A stretch of DNA of 64,000 nucleotides from Spirometra erinaceieuropaei. Lineage: Eukaryota > Platyhelminthes > Cestoda > Diphyllobothriidea > Diphyllobothriidae. The notes beneath the pieces were generated by a model. The model did no database searches. It worked only from the letters and a program-made list of their open reading frames with translations, and was not told the DNA's origin. The stretch lies in contig CACRXP010000012.1 in NCBI GenBank assembly GCA_902702965.1, forward strand, positions 2,258,957-2,322,956. Direction: 5' to 3'. Position numbers and translations under genes: made by a program. Shown here one piece after another: positions 49,681 to 61,365 of the stretch (positions are counted from its first letter, which is position 1; each line of letters starts with the position of its first letter).

Positions 49681-50550
49681 TTAAGGTGCAAGATCGAGTT
49701 TTAGTTTTTGTTTTTCAACATCTTTGCAGGTGAGATACCGGGCTAGAAATGGCAGTATGGAATTCCGATAGGCCGAAGTGCGGCAAGGGATGTGGCGGAA
49801 GCATCGACGCGTGGGGCGTAAGGATTTTGCAGCCATTAACTCATTATGAAGGGGATGGACGGTGTCATTCAGAATTCGGTCAGCGAATTGCTCCACCGAG
49901 TTGAAATGTCGCTGCACGATGATATCAACTAAAAGATGATAGGAAACACCAGCAGCAGAGGCGAGCATTCGAATGACACGTTTAAAAATAATTAGATCTT
50001 TTTTAAGTAAAGCTGGAAAAATAACTGGAGAACAATAAAGAATGAGTGGAAGAATACAGCCATCTATGAATCGCCAGATTAAGGGCTGGGGTGTGTGATA
50101 TGAACGTAGACGACGAATATAATAAACAAGTTTTTGAATTTTTGTTAAAAGGGTTTCCATATGAAGAGAGAAAGAGAGATTTGAGGATAAAGTAACACCT
50201 AGGTACCGGAAAGAAGATACCTCATTGGGAAGAATATCCAAAGGTTCAGGAATGGGAGAGGGTCGCAATCGAAACACACACTGTACTGATTTCTGATTGT
50301 TGAGTAGGAGTCCATTATTCGAAGACCATGCGGAGACGTGGTCTAAGCCATCCTTTAAAGACTGTAGGTGAGTCAGGTTTTTGAGTGGGTGGCCTACGAC
50401 CATGTCATCGGCATACTTAACATACAGGCAGTCGTTTGGCGATCTCAAATCATCAGTATGTAGGGAGAAAAGATGAGGGGATAAGATAGAACCTTGAAGA
50501 ACTCCACAATTGTTTGGAAGAATAGAAGATAGATGGATAGGAGTACCCGA
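49681..50550 (-). pseudogene. Non-LTR retrotransposon reverse transcriptase, C-terminal two thirds
   Basis: An open frame of about 290 codons carries the palm and thumb blocks in order: NCGVLQGSILSPHLFSLHTD, KYADDMVVGHPLKNL (catalytic YADD), NGLLLNNQKSVQCVF, SSFRYLGVTLSSNLSFSLHM, then LIWRFIDGCILPLILYCSPV. It ends naturally with LLPFLAR-type text and a stop. The N-terminal part (fingers, endonuclease) is missing, so the copy is 5'-truncated but otherwise intact and young. It is related to CR1/RTE-like flatworm LINEs. Confidence 0.88.
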
Positions 50551-50650
50551 AAGCAGTCCCGAAGAGAAAGATGCGATCGGTGGAACAAGAAGCTTATTCG
50601 CACGGGGTTTCAAATTCTCATTCGAACCAATCCTCAGAGACAGTCATAAA
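50551..50650 (-). ncRNA. Hammerhead-like repeat element directly upstream of the LINE fragment
   Basis: The minus strand reads CTCTGAGGATTGGTTC, GAATGA, GAATTTGAAACCCC, then aataagcttcttgttcca. Same layout as the copies at 7.2 and 8.6 kb, with TTGGTTC replacing TGGGTTC and the matching 3' strand also changed. It is joined directly to the 5' end of the reverse-transcriptase fragment. Confidence 0.45.
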
Positions 50651-50659
50651 TGAGGGCGA

Positions 50660-51230
50660 TGGATACACGAATGCCTCTTACAGCATTTGCACTGACGTGA
50701 GATCCGAATCGCCTGCAAGGTGGCCTGGTAATTCAGTGGGAATTGGGTCGCGTGTGTGGCACACATAGACGGGATGGGTAGCTTTACTCGTCACTGTGCC
50801 CATGGTCACCTCCGGTTGCCTTGGTATTGTTTTCCCATCTGAGTGAGGTGGGTGAGGGAAGAGAGGCTACGATGGGTGTTGCGCATGAGTCTACCCCACA
50901 GTAAACGAATTCATCGCGTAATTTGCGTCCACGCCGTGGGTGAGCGTGGACGTCGTCGCTCGCGACGGTCTAAGTTTCGGGTGTTATTATGGCTTTTATA
51001 ATCGCACCAAATGAGGCCCTGCAAGTGGTTATTGGCGTTATGAAGTCGTTGCATCCCATGGGGTGTTCCTCGCCTTGGATCACCGTTTACCTGAGATCAA
51101 ACCGCCAGCCTTTACTTAAGTCAGGGCAGCCTTGCTGAAGCTAACTGCTTTAGCAGTTAAATTGCAAACCACAGATTCCCTTTGTAACCCCATAGACAGC
51201 TTTGGTTGTGTCCGCACTTGTACGAGACCT
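50660..51230. other. Intergenic sequence, no feature seen
   Basis: Somewhat GC-rich, with no repeat or coding signal recognised. Confidence 0.35.
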
Positions 51231-51231
51231 A

Positions 51232-52405
51232 CAGTGAGTGACCGATCTCATGAAATGTTGGCTGAAATTCTGAAATGCGTTTTTAATTAGGAAGTATTAT
51301 TTAGGCGCGGTTGCATTATTGACTATCTTGCGGCAAAATCCTATAATATTTTGGACTAGGCAGGATATCAACTTTTCAATACAGTGCTTTTTAAACTCCT
51401 GTAGAAACCGTACTCGGTAACAAATGACTACTTATTAGCATGCATTTTCCCCGTTGATTTACGATGGTAGTGCAAATTCAAATACATTTTGTAGAAATCC
51501 CGAGCAAAAATAGGCTTTCGTTCAGTCGGTTGATAGAGAATCACGTTACCTTTACATTTTATGCTCGAAAAAGAAGTATAATTAGGATTTCAATAAGTTT
51601 CTAATTAGGAGACTTTTTTAGAGCTCGCAATGTCCATTCACATAGCATCTTACCTGTACATCTACCACTGCTCCTTAGGAAATGTACAACATAGTCCACA
51701 TCCATTGCAAAATTTTATGGACTCTGTATGATATCTTTTTATAGGCATAGAAAAATATACGATTTTTTTTACGCGGAGCGCATGCACCTTGTAGACTGAA
51801 ATTACTAAGCGCTAATGAAACGAATGATCAGGCTCAAAATTATTCGGCAATTAGTAAATTTTTGCAAAACTCAATTATGCTCCTTTTTCGAATATAAAAT
51901 ACGACGTTGACGTGATCTTGGTTTCTATAAAATAGAATTGAATTTGCAAAGCCATCGAATGTCAATGGGAAAAATACATGCTACTTAAGTAGTCATTTGT
52001 TACCGAGTACGGTTTCTACAGGAGTTTAAAAAGCATTGTATTGAAAAGTTGATATCCTGCCAAATCCGAATCGGATATAAAATGCGAAGACAATATTATT
52101 TTTTACCAAACCAGTAAAAGAAAGCATATTTTTGTGCATGCTTTCCATAAAATATATTTCAAGTTAAAAAAAACCACCGAAAATCTATGTGAACAGTGCA
52201 TGGTACATAAGCAGTCAATTTTCATCGAGTGTGTTTTCTGTAGGAGGTCAAAAAAATTGAATTTAAAAGCCGCCATCCTGGCGAGTCCGAAATAGTATAG
52301 GATTATGCCACAAGATAATCAGTATGACAACCCCGTCTAAGTAATCCTTCCTAGTCAAAAACACATTTCAGAATTTTAACATTTCATGAGATCGGTCACT
52401 CACTG
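51232..52405. mobile_element. MITE family B, full length with inner duplication
   Basis: Starts CAGTGAGTGACCGATCTCAT and ends ATCGGTCACTCACTG plus TA. The right-arm blocks occur twice (ggtttctataaaatagaatt near 51930 and ctttccataaaatatatttc near 52140), so the copy is longer than 18610-19604. Confidence 0.85.
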
Positions 52406-52591
52406 TATCTGCTCTCGCTGCAGTCGCCTGCTGTGGAAAAACTGTCCTCTACTCGGGGCGCTTGATTTTAACCGGGCTCCAGCTTCATCCACTTATTCTT
52501 TTTGGGTGGGCAGTGGTCATTTCTACCTCACCAGGTACCCCCTAACAACACTACACACAATCCTCAGTCGGTTAGTTGCCGATGGATCAGG

Positions 52592-52822
52592 TTAATCTTG
52601 CAGTCTGTGCAGAGCAAAATATGCCGGCGTACGATAAATACACTCGGGCTTCGCGTTCCTTTTGGGGGGTGGAGATGGGCTAGGCAGAGAAGTGATGAGG
52701 TCGTCGTCGTATATAGGCGCTCCTGTGTTTGAAGGCGATTGTCTTTCAGGAATCATAGTGGTTATATCTACCTTTAAACAATATTCCATTTTCACGTCTT
52801 TTTCGATATTGGGGATGCCCAC
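52592..52822 (-). other. Coding-like open frame, unidentified
   Basis: Encodes MGIPNIEKDVKMEYCLKVDI and an acidic, proline-rich stretch (YDDDLITSLPSPSPPPKR). Composition is protein-like, but there are no convincing splice sites. Confidence 0.2.
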
Positions 52823-53172
52823 CGACTTACTGAGCCCTCATTGCAATCGGTTAATCCGCAGAAAAGTTGAAGTATGTTCTACATGATTCCACACCCATCA
52901 AACGAACTGAGCCAAAGAAGACGGGCTGTAAACTAATCGGATTTATTCCGTCGTGTCGAATTGTGTGCATTAATTTAAACTGTTACATTCTTTCATCTGA
53001 CCACAAAGTCTTAAACGTGACGCGGCACTGATTGTAAAAATGAGTGAAATCCTTATTTGGTTGGGTACGGGAAAATAAACCCCCGTATTACAGGCGGCCT
53101 TGCGCTAAATTCCATGGGGTTACTGTTAGGGTTAGCATTGCAGTTAGCCGGCCAGTATTGGAGTCAAGTTGA

Positions 53173-53350
53173 ATGACATTACCACCAAAGACAAGGGAGA
53201 CTGGGCTGGCCATAGTTGGATTATTAACCGTCACCAGTTAGCCATAGCAAACCGCGGGTTTTATAACCCCTGAGACTCGCCGCCGGGACTTGTTGGTTGA
53301 CGTTGGATTTCCGAACAAGTCGGGGGATCGAGTCTCAAGAGTTGCAGGAC
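53173..53350 (-). mobile_element. SINE family 1 related copy
   Basis: ccaaagacaagggagactgg, tattaaccgtcaccagttag and a diverged head region ending ggatcgagtctcaagag. Confidence 0.6.
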
Positions 53351-53771
53351 CTAAGGTGGACAATGTCTACAAGACGCGTGTTAGAGTGTCTGCTATTTAA
53401 TTTTGAATAAAGTGTGGAACCAAAAATCGAGTTCAAGATCATCCTTCAGGAACGAGAAGTTGAATGGTTACCTCAACTCCGCGCTGCTATAAACTCCAGT
53501 GAATTCGGACCTTTTGAGTAGCTAGGCCATATTATTAACACGGACCCGAAGAATCTAATTCATTTTTCGTTAAGTTCTCTAAGTTTGGCAGACTCACTCT
53601 GAATTTCACCGTTTTAATCTTCTCGGATAATTTTTCCTTCAAAGGGATCTTCTTTCTAACGACGCCCAGTGAATTAGGATTGCTGTTGACAGGTAAGGCA
53701 GAACAATCATAAAAAAGATCGCATCTTTATAGTGAAATCCAGAGGCTTTTTATATCCTTCGTAAAAAGATA

Positions 53772-54720
53772 CAGTATGTAACCTAAGTCAAAAAAGGCGT
53801 CAAACTTACGAATGATTACTAATCACTTAACGACAGCTACAAGTGCATGGACGTAATATCTGTGTTATTAAACAGATATTAGCTCTATGAAAGTTAAAAA
53901 CACAGAAGAAATGTTGGAGTTAACGTTATGATGTTTAGAAATACCAAGATTTTTTTTAGAAAAGCAGAAAATCCCGAAAATGTCAGAAATTGTTGTAATT
54001 GAGTAAACTTCAGTTTACAATGTACGGAAAATCTGTTCATGTAAAACACTAAATAAACATGACAGCACAGATAGAATAACCTCTGAACATACTCTTTTAA
54101 TGAAGTTGACATCTATGTATCCTTCAAGAATTAGTGTAATTTCAAGTATAGCAGTTTGTCAACAGCCTACATTTTAAGCGTATATTCCAAAAGGGTTTTA
54201 CGAGAATTCGTGCGCATTTGAATTGATTGGGATGCAGCCCAATGAGGCAAACGGGATTTTGCTTGATTTCGCCGATAGGAAAATCACAGGAATAGAAGTA
54301 TTTATAAGGACACGTGTTGCCAGGTGGGTCCGCGACTAATAGAAATGACAGGTTATCGTAAACAGGCTATTATGTATGTATGAGGAGACCTTTTGTTTCG
54401 TGAAATTTATTTGCACTTTGTCTTTATTCCGGATTACAATGTGTTTTTAGGTAGGCATTGAAATGTCGCTAATTAACTCATGATTTTCATAGTTTCCAAT
54501 CGATTAATCACAAAGGCGGATCCTATATTGCACGTTTGTCAAAACCTTTAAAATAAGATATTTATTGAAGGCATTTGCGAAGTAACGAGTGTTTGGGCGT
54601 GTTTTTGCATGTAAAAGGTCGTTTCGGTCACGTTTGAGGACTCAGCCACACATGGAACCTCATCGTCGAGTAAAATGAACTGCCACAACACAAGTTAGCA
54701 GCGCACATGACTTCGATCAG
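53772..54720. mobile_element. Element C, third copy
   Basis: Starts CAGTATGTAACCTAAGTC after TA and aligns with the first copy through gttaacgttatgatgtttag, aagcagaaaatcccgaaaat and gaggactcagccaca. The minus frame 53894-54112 (KLKFTQLQQFLTFSGFSAFL) corresponds to the frame in the other copies. The right end is lost. Confidence 0.6.
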
Positions 54721-54872
54721 TTAGAAACCTTACTCTAATAAATTATCCTTTTAATGAGTGGGTTGATGCTCGATTCTGTTGACTTTGCATTTTTATACGG
54801 TAAGGCCAAGAAAACATTTAGCATTTTTGACCCTTTCTTTCATCTAGATTTAAAAAATAGTCACATTTAATC

Positions 54873-55245
54873 AGGAATGGACGCACAGCGATCTTTGGGC
54901 TTCACGAAGCAAACAAGCTCCGTATGGGTGGCAAAGGTCACGAACAGGTAACCAATTACCAGGCCGAAGTCGGCCAAGTCATAATAGCAGTGAGGAGAGA
55001 CGACAGAATGCGGGTAGATTGATACAGCACTGTTTCGGGCTTATTCTGCCGTCATTCAGTCAATCATAGCCCTGACCAACAGCTGGGACCAGAAAAACAA
55101 ACATACTCACAGATGCACCTGGCGCAGTTGGTCGACCACTGAGGCCTACCAGATGGGTCATAAGCACTTCATCGAACCGAAGTTCATCAGTGCCTCGCCA
55201 CCTGTCATTCTCTGTCGCTACAGATCGGGTATTTATTCAGTCAGG
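54873..55245. repeat. Left arm of a long inverted repeat
   Basis: aatcaggaatggacgcacag through gtcgctacagatcgggtatt; complementary to the right arm, for example ccaattaccaggccgaagtc at 54951 versus its inverse near 55380. Confidence 0.85.
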
Positions 55246-55254
55246 AATTTGTGT

Positions 55255-55690
55255 TTCCGGCCCCAGATGCTGGTCAGGGTTATTATTGTCTGGATGAAGG
55301 CACAATAAGTTCGAAACAGTACTGTATCAATCTACGCGCATTAGGACATCTCTCCTTGCTGCTACTATGACTTGGCCGACTTCGGCCTGGTAATTGGTTA
55401 CCTGTTCGTGACCTTTGCCACCCATACGGAGCTTGTTTTCTTCGTGAAACCAATGGATCGGTGTGCGCCCATTCCTGATTGAGTTAATACCCGATCTGCA
55501 GCGACAGAGAATGACAGGTGGCGAGGCACTGATGGACTTCGGTTCGGTGAAGTGCTTGTGACTCATCTGGTAGGCCTCAGTGGTGGATCAACTGCGCCAA
55601 GTGCGTTTGTGCGCATGCTTGTGATTCTGGTCCTAGCTGTTGGTCAGGGCTATGATTGACTGAATGAAGGTACAATAAGCCCGAAACAAT
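55255..55690. repeat. Right arm of a long inverted repeat
   Basis: Contains the inverse of the left arm plus a second copy of its end block: gatgaaggcacaataagttc near 55293 and gaatgaaggtacaataagcc near 55664. Each is followed by cgaaaca, again like a GAAAC hammerhead-type block. The minus frame 55327-55566 has no known domain. Confidence 0.8.
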
Positions 55691-56214
55691 ATTCATATTT
55701 GTCTACTTCAAACGTAAGAACACGTCTTTCCGCGTATACTACACCGATTTTCGCCATTTTTACCTACTTTCAGGTTACGTTCCACGACTATGAATGTACC
55801 GCAGCGTGGCCATGTAACTATTGGTATTTTGTTGAAACTGTTAATGTTTTGCTCGTTCCATTTCTAAATTACGTATGTGCAGAAGCTAGGCCGTACAAAA
55901 GTAACGTTTCATTTGTTCAAGACTAGAAATGACTGTTTGGTGGTGGTCATTTCTGTAAAAACAAGTAGAATTTTCCAAACGGCAAAGCAATTTCAGACCA
56001 TTTGAACAAAAGATTGACTGTGTGCTTTATTACCACACTTTCTGGCAAGAAATCACACAGATATGCTAATCTGAGTTCTAAAAATCCATAAATCTTCTGA
56101 TGCTGTTAAAATAACTTGCGTATTACTAAGCTGATTCCCACAGTTATCATCGGAAAATAATAAATTTTCAAGGGCAGCAAGCCCTGCTCATTCAATTTTC
56201 AAGAGTAAATTACT

Positions 56215-56450
56215 CCCCTAGGAACCGGTAAGATGTAGGGCCCCAATTAATCTGAGGAAACCTGTAGATCATGTCATACTGGAATTGTGGTAGAGGGGGT
56301 TTATCATGGGGTGCAAAACGCAAGACAGAGAGCAGGTAGAATGTAAGATATTACGAAAAATAGCTAAATTTCCGTCGAAAGTCTTATCCTGGCATATGGC
56401 AACGAAGGTGAGTCGCGATAATTCAAAAATATAAGCAAAAAAGCAATTGG
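56215..56450 (+). repeat. Dispersed repeat E, first half
   Basis: gtggtagagggggtttatca, then atagctaaatttccgtcgaa and gtcttatcctggcatatgg; matches 62225-62350. Its continuation is at 57075, beyond the SINE insertion. Confidence 0.6.
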
Positions 56451-56451
56451 C

Positions 56452-56640
56452 AGAATGGTATTACCGACAAAGACAGCGGAGACTGGAATAGCCATTTATG
56501 GTTTATTAGCCGTCGTCAGCCAGTCATACCCAACCCCGAAGTGTGGAACACCTGGAGCTCGACCCCGCAACCTGTTAGTTAGAAGTCCAACGCCTCTAAC
56601 CGCTGAGCCACGGGCTTGTTATCTTATCGGTTGCGATCAG
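56452..56640 (-). mobile_element. SINE family 1, minus copy with tRNA-like head
   Basis: ttaccgacaaagacagcgga through gtcatacccaaccccgaagt, tagttagaagtccaacgcct and ccgctgagccacgggctt. Inserted in repeat E. Confidence 0.8.
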
Positions 56641-56671
56641 GAATATACAATGGTAGAGGGGTGCACCCACC

Positions 56672-56770
56672 GAGAACATCCAGAAATGGGAGTTTACTGT
56701 CGACTTCTCTTTCGAGCGTGAATTTAATTCCCGGAATGGTTAAGTTGTGGTGTTGTGTGGTATATGTATG
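56672..56770 (-). pseudogene. Penelope-like reverse transcriptase fragment
   Basis: The minus frame reads LTIPGIKFTLEREVDSKLPF and LDVLG, the block (F-T-x-E-x-E-x-x-x-x-LPFLDVL) typical of Penelope reverse transcriptases. A fragment of under 100 bases, wedged between two SINE tails. Confidence 0.6.
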
Positions 56771-57078
56771 TATCCCGCTGCCCTGTCGGTTTCGATCGAG
56801 AATATACAATGGTAGGGGGGCGCTCACCGAACGTTTTTACGGAATTCACTCGTCCTGTTGTGCCTTACGGACTCTCTCTCTCTCAAGCCCAACGAGCAGC
56901 CGCACAGCGGCGCACGATATAGGCAGTATGTTATTACCGACAAAAGCAAGGGAGACTGGAATGGTCATTTCTGGCTTATTAGCCGTCGTCGAACGTCGTC
57001 GTTGGGCTTGAGAGAAAGCCTGTGAGACACAACGGAACGAGTGGTTCCGTAGAAACGATCGGTGAGCGTCCCTCTAGC
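56771..57078 (-). mobile_element. SINE family 1, further minus copy and a short plus tail
   Basis: gccctgtcggtttcgatcga, cgctcaccgaacgttttta, ctctctctctctcaagccca and gacaaaagcaagggagactg (minus), then a plus tail from gttgggcttgagagaaagcc to ggtgagcgtccctct. Confidence 0.75.
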
Positions 57079-57260
57079 AAAAAGCAATTTTCAAAAATAA
57101 ACGGAATTTGAATTAAAAGCCGCTGGTAGGTTTGAATTCAGCCAGGAATCCAAGGAAAGGTAACTGTAGGGTTAAGAACCCCATGTAGCTGTCGTATACA
57201 AAGCAGTCCATAGGCTAACTTAATTTATTTGGGGTCCTACCCCTCCTGTCAAAAAAATAC
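57079..57260 (+). repeat. Dispersed repeat E, second half
   Basis: caattttcaaaaataaacgg, tttgaattcagccaggaatc and ttatttggggtcctacccct correspond to 62365-62545. Confidence 0.6.
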
Positions 57261-57284
57261 ACGATCAGATGCGCAACCGAAGTC

Positions 57285-57509
57285 TAGGACAGGTATTTGC
57301 ATAGGGAATTGCCTGAATATATCTCAACGTCCATTTTCGTTCAAATTTAGGGACATTTTGATTGAATAAACTACAAAAATACATTTTTGCACTAAAAGGA
57401 CATTTTTTGATGAGGTTGAACGAGCGAGCAAAATGCGCAGCATTTAACACGTCCAAAACTTCTCCCGTCAGTTTCTGTTATCGGGTTTCATGAGATAGGT
57501 CACGTACTG
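57285..57509. mobile_element. Element C, right-end fragment
   Basis: tctcaacgtccattttcgtt, cgagcgagcaaaatgcgcag and catgagataggtcacgtact match 39680-39881. The minus frame here (DVLNAAHFARSFNLIKKCPF) is an open segment of unknown product. Confidence 0.65.
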
Positions 57510-58250
57510 TACACAGCCACAGGAAGGGAATACTGCCAAAACAGTGAAGACTGTGCTAAATGTTCCTTTCTTGGTTTATTAGACATCTGGACAAGGCGAA
57601 GGTGGCGAAACATGCAGAACCTATTGGCGCCACGAAATTTCCTGATCAATTTTTCAACTAGTTATGATCAGTACATTTTTACAAAGTTAACGGGATTATA
57701 AGATGACAATGTAGAGCGATGAAACTGCATATGCACGTAGCGGAGGATGTTGGTCAGACGCGTGTTACATAAAGGAGTGGATAAAGGGTACAACGGAACA
57801 TCGTCGAGCGTGGTTACGGCCGCGCAGCAGGAAACATTAATCAGTCATAAAGGAGTGGGCGGGTTTGGGGAAAGAGAGAGGAGAGGGAATGGGGTTATTC
57901 CCATCACTGACTCTTACCAGGCCAGTGCGAGTGAATCACGTGATCCATGTTGTTAACACATGCCTGCTTTTCTTCCCACTACAACCCCTGTTTCAGAATA
58001 GCAGAGGGAGCGCCCAGTCGTCACTCGAGGTTGGATCCATCACATGATCGGCGTCCGTAGGATGTTTGACCATTGGAAATCTGAATACCCTTAGTTTCTG
58101 CACTCAGTAGCTATTTCAACATTTGTTCAGCTGACAGAGTTGCTAATTGCCTTTGCCTGCGCCCAGTGTATTTGTAACCTCAACTACGGTTGAACTCGCA
58201 GATACAGTTTGAATGGGCTTGTACAGAAATGATAACTTTGATTTAACTAG
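57510..58250. other. Intergenic sequence, no feature seen
   Basis: No repeat or coding signal recognised. Confidence 0.35.
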
Positions 58251-58254
58251 ATTA

Positions 58255-58382
58255 ATTTATTTTAACCCAACTGTGAAAAGCTTGGCGCCTTGGTGGAGTT
58301 CGAACCCGCGATACCAAAAGGAAGGCTCTAGTACAGCCAACGTTCTGGCCACCAGAGCTACGAGGTCCCACTAGGAGCCGTG
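58255..58382 (-). mobile_element. tRNA-derived SINE, family 2
   Basis: The minus strand reads gggacctcgtagctctggtg (A box tagctctggtgg), then cgcgggttcgaactccacca (B box) and cttttcacagttgggttaaa. The head has tRNA length, but it continues into a body and has an irregular anticodon arm, so it is a SINE rather than a tRNA gene. A second copy lies at 61247-61365. Confidence 0.65.
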
Positions 58383-58434
58383 AGTTGTGGTGTTTATGAA
58401 CAATAACTTTGAGACAGCGTATGCCCACTGAATC

Positions 58435-59010
58435 ATGCACTGGAGCCGACGTTTTATCCCGTTTGGCACATTACTTCTCCGCCACTGGATGTCGAAAATG
58501 GTCGGAACTTCTGCGCGAACATTTTTGCAATTCTTCTGCCCGAGATTACGATGTTTATCGATAAACTGCCCCAAATATCCAATTTCCATGAGAAACGTCC
58601 AACAGAAAACCTATCCTATCATCTATTGTACCTAAGGGACAGATTTTAGTGGCTGTCACGAGCAGGAACTAAACCAAGTTTCCTTTTCTATAACTTGGAA
58701 AAAGGCTAAAAACATGCATGCACTCTCCTTGCCTATTGGTTTTCTGGTAGACTGATCTTTGGATGGAGCCGTCTGCTCGCCTCTGTACATGAACGTCTAA
58801 CAAAAGCAGTTTGCCATTTTTCTTACGTTCGATCACAAATGTGTTCTTCGGATTTGCCTTGTTCGTAGACTTGAGCAGTAGTTGACCGTCCCCAGGAAAA
58901 CAGTGTTTTAACTTATTAGACTTCCACAGTCTGTTGTACCTTAAACCCATAATTGCACAACCCGGGAATTGAACCCGGATTCTGATCAGTGAGCATTTGA
59001 CCAAACTTCC
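58435..59010 (-). pseudogene. Penelope-like element, reverse-transcriptase relic
   Basis: Minus frames read KANPKNTFVIERKKNGKLLL and LDVHVQRRADGSIQRSVYQK, then SLFPSYRKGNLV (58669-58860), and after a stop and frame change EIGYLGQFIDKHRNL. These are the LPFLDVxVxRxxDGxLxTSVYRKxT and YKRxLV blocks and the following helix of Penelope reverse transcriptases. Stops make it inactive. The 5' side ends at a tRNA-like stretch (aatccgggttcaattcccgg, 58954-58985). Confidence 0.8.
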
Positions 59011-59143
59011 AATCGTTAAGATATGGGTCTGTTAGTCTGTTTATTACGATCTAGAATGTTAATTAGCCTGACACAAATGCCAAAAAAGCAAAAAGGCGAG
59101 TTCCCGGAACCTGTCACGAAGGAGGACACGTGATTTTGTCATG

Positions 59144-59696
59144 CAGTAGGTGGGCTAACTCATGAAATGGCAGCCGAAATCACGAAATGTGCTCTCGTTT
59201 TGAAAAGATTTATTAAGTAGAGTTGTAAAACTAATAATCTCGCAACATAATTCCATAATAATTCGGTTACCTAAGGATACCTGCTCTCGTGCGAACTTCT
59301 TTCTTGCTGCATGCAAAAACTATACTTTGTAAAAAATGACTACTCATTTAGCATGCATTTTTCGCATTGATTTTCGGTGCCTCTAAAAATTAATTATATT
59401 TCATGGAAAAAATGCACAAAAATATTCCTCCATTCGCTCATTCGGTAGAAAATGAAGTCTTCCTCGAAAATCAATGAGCGAAATGCATGCTACATTAGTA
59501 TTCATTTTTTAAGAGTGTAATTTTTGCATGCAGCCAGAAGGAAGTTCATTCGATAGCCGGCGTCATGAGGTAACTGAAATATGATAGAATTATGTTGCAG
59601 GTTTACTAGTTTTACAATCCAACCTAATTAATCTTTTATAGACGAAAACGCATTTGGGAATTTCGGTTATTATTTCATGAGTTAGCCCGCCTACAT
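59144..59696. mobile_element. Palindromic MITE, family A, with central deletion
   Basis: Starts CAGTAGGTGGGCTAACTCAT and ends gagttagcccgcctaca. The arms meet near 59466 (gaaaatcaatgagcgaaatg), so the centre present in other copies is lost. Confidence 0.82.
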
Positions 59697-59779
59697 TAGA
59701 TACTCATCTATCGGCCCGGAGTGCGCCACACACTTGTTCATATTGACTTGAAACGTTAGCATCTCGAAATCTAGGCTTC

Positions 59780-59850
59780 GACCATAGATAGTTGACGACA
59801 ACCAACACGCCAGAAATGACCGCCCCAGAACTCATTATCCTTTTCCACAA
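59780..59850 (+). mobile_element. SINE family 1 body fragment
   Basis: agttgacgacaaccaacacg, ccagaaatgaccgccccaga; a similar piece lies at 62055-62110. Confidence 0.4.
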
Positions 59851-60574
59851 ACCATCTTCATATCTACTCTATTAATGCACACCTTGGGGATTCTAACGGT
59901 GTGATGTCAAGAAAGACAAAAAAGGCAGAAGTGACCATTTCTGACTTTCTGCTCGTGGTCAATTACAATAAGGGACCCATCTCGGGAAGTGTTCACAAAA
60001 ATCATGGAATACATCACCCATTTTAAAGGGACTGAAGTACTGATTATCATGCGACCTAATCACAAATTATTTCAGTGTGGCCATGCGGCTGGCCTTTAGA
60101 AACAGTTTTACCAGCTGCCTGAAAAAATCGAGTTCGGTAGGAGTTAACTATAAACAAGCGTGATTTTACAGTGCGTGACCAATCTCATAAAGTGTTGGCC
60201 AAAATTTTGAAATGCGTTTCCAATTAGGAAGGATTACTTAAGTGGGGTTATTATACTGATAATCTTGCAGCATAACCCTATAACATTTCGGACTCGCAAG
60301 GATGTCGTCTTTTGAATGCACTTCTTTTTAACTTCCTGCGGAAACAATGCTCGGTAAAAATGACTACTTGAGTAGCATGCATTTTTCCTGTTGATTTTAA
60401 ATGGTCTTGCAAATTTGTACTTTATAGAAAACAAGCACAATGATATGATTTCTTCCTCTCGTTTGGCAAGAAATCACATTGTCTTCATATTTTATGTCCG
60501 AAGAAAGTGTGTATTTAGGTTTTAAAAAGTTTCTAACTATGAGATTTTTAAGACCGTGCGATGTCCATGCAAGT

Positions 60575-60660
60575 TAAAAAGTAAGTGGTCTTTGAATGCG
60601 GCCCTGTAAATTCGAAAATGTCCGAGATTGCTTACTCCAGGGAGCGTTTGTGTTGAGCAA
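60575..60660. repeat. Dispersed repeat F, copy 1
   Basis: tttgaatgcggccctgtaaa and ttcgaaaatgt, shared with 63325-63400. Confidence 0.5.
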
Positions 60661-61246
60661 GAGAGCTGAACATCTAAGAACTTTGTCATATAAGAAATTT
60701 GACCCTCCATATTATTACCAATTAAGAGGGATACTATTTTTACCATTCAGTGATAATGGTAAATGAAATTAATACTCCTTTGCAGACATTGTCAAAAGGG
60801 TATTACATTGTCATATTTTTACTCCGATGACTACCTTCAAGCATTTTGACCACCCTCACGCAACGGACACCGCAAGATCTTCTTATTTCTTTTCTGATAC
60901 GTAAAATACATATTGCCAGTTAGTGTCTTCTAGCGTAATCGCTCCTTGGAGGTAGCAACCACAGTTATGAGCCAAGCCCTCGCCTAAATCCTCTATTGCG
61001 GTATAAAATTTAAAGAAGACATGATTTTCTGCCGGATGAATATAAACAACGATATTTTTAATAGATGTTTTGGCAAAACATCTATGAATTACGTGAACCT
61101 GGTTGTCATCTGGTGGATTCTATATGAATTACTCAGGAAATCCTGCTTGGGCAGTCAACTTACTGTATTAGGTTTGGTGGATTCCAGACGTTGCAGTAGG
61201 TTCGGTGGGTAACTTGACCCAAATGTGATTAAACTCGCGTCGTCTG

Positions 61247-61365
61247 GCGGGACCTCGTAGCTCAAGTGTTTGGAGGGTTGGCTATATTAAAGCCTTCTCC
61301 TTACTGCGTAGGTTCGAATCCCACTGAGGCGTCGAGTCTTTCACAGTTGAGTCAGTATGAACGAT
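61247..61365 (+). mobile_element. tRNA-derived SINE, family 2
   Basis: gggacctcgtagctcaagtg, gtaggttcgaatcccactga and gtctttcacagttgagtca align with the inverse of 58255-58382, including the sequence past the tRNA-like head. Confidence 0.65.

Noticed and set aside
58954..59030. tRNA-like stretch with gggttcaattcccgg on the minus strand
   Set aside because: The T-arm looks good, but no convincing A box or acceptor stem was found. Not enough for a tRNA call.
61247..61320. Possible tRNA gene
   Set aside because: A and B boxes are present, but the similarity to the copy at 58.3 kb extends beyond the tRNA-like part and the cloverleaf is poor, so it is a SINE.
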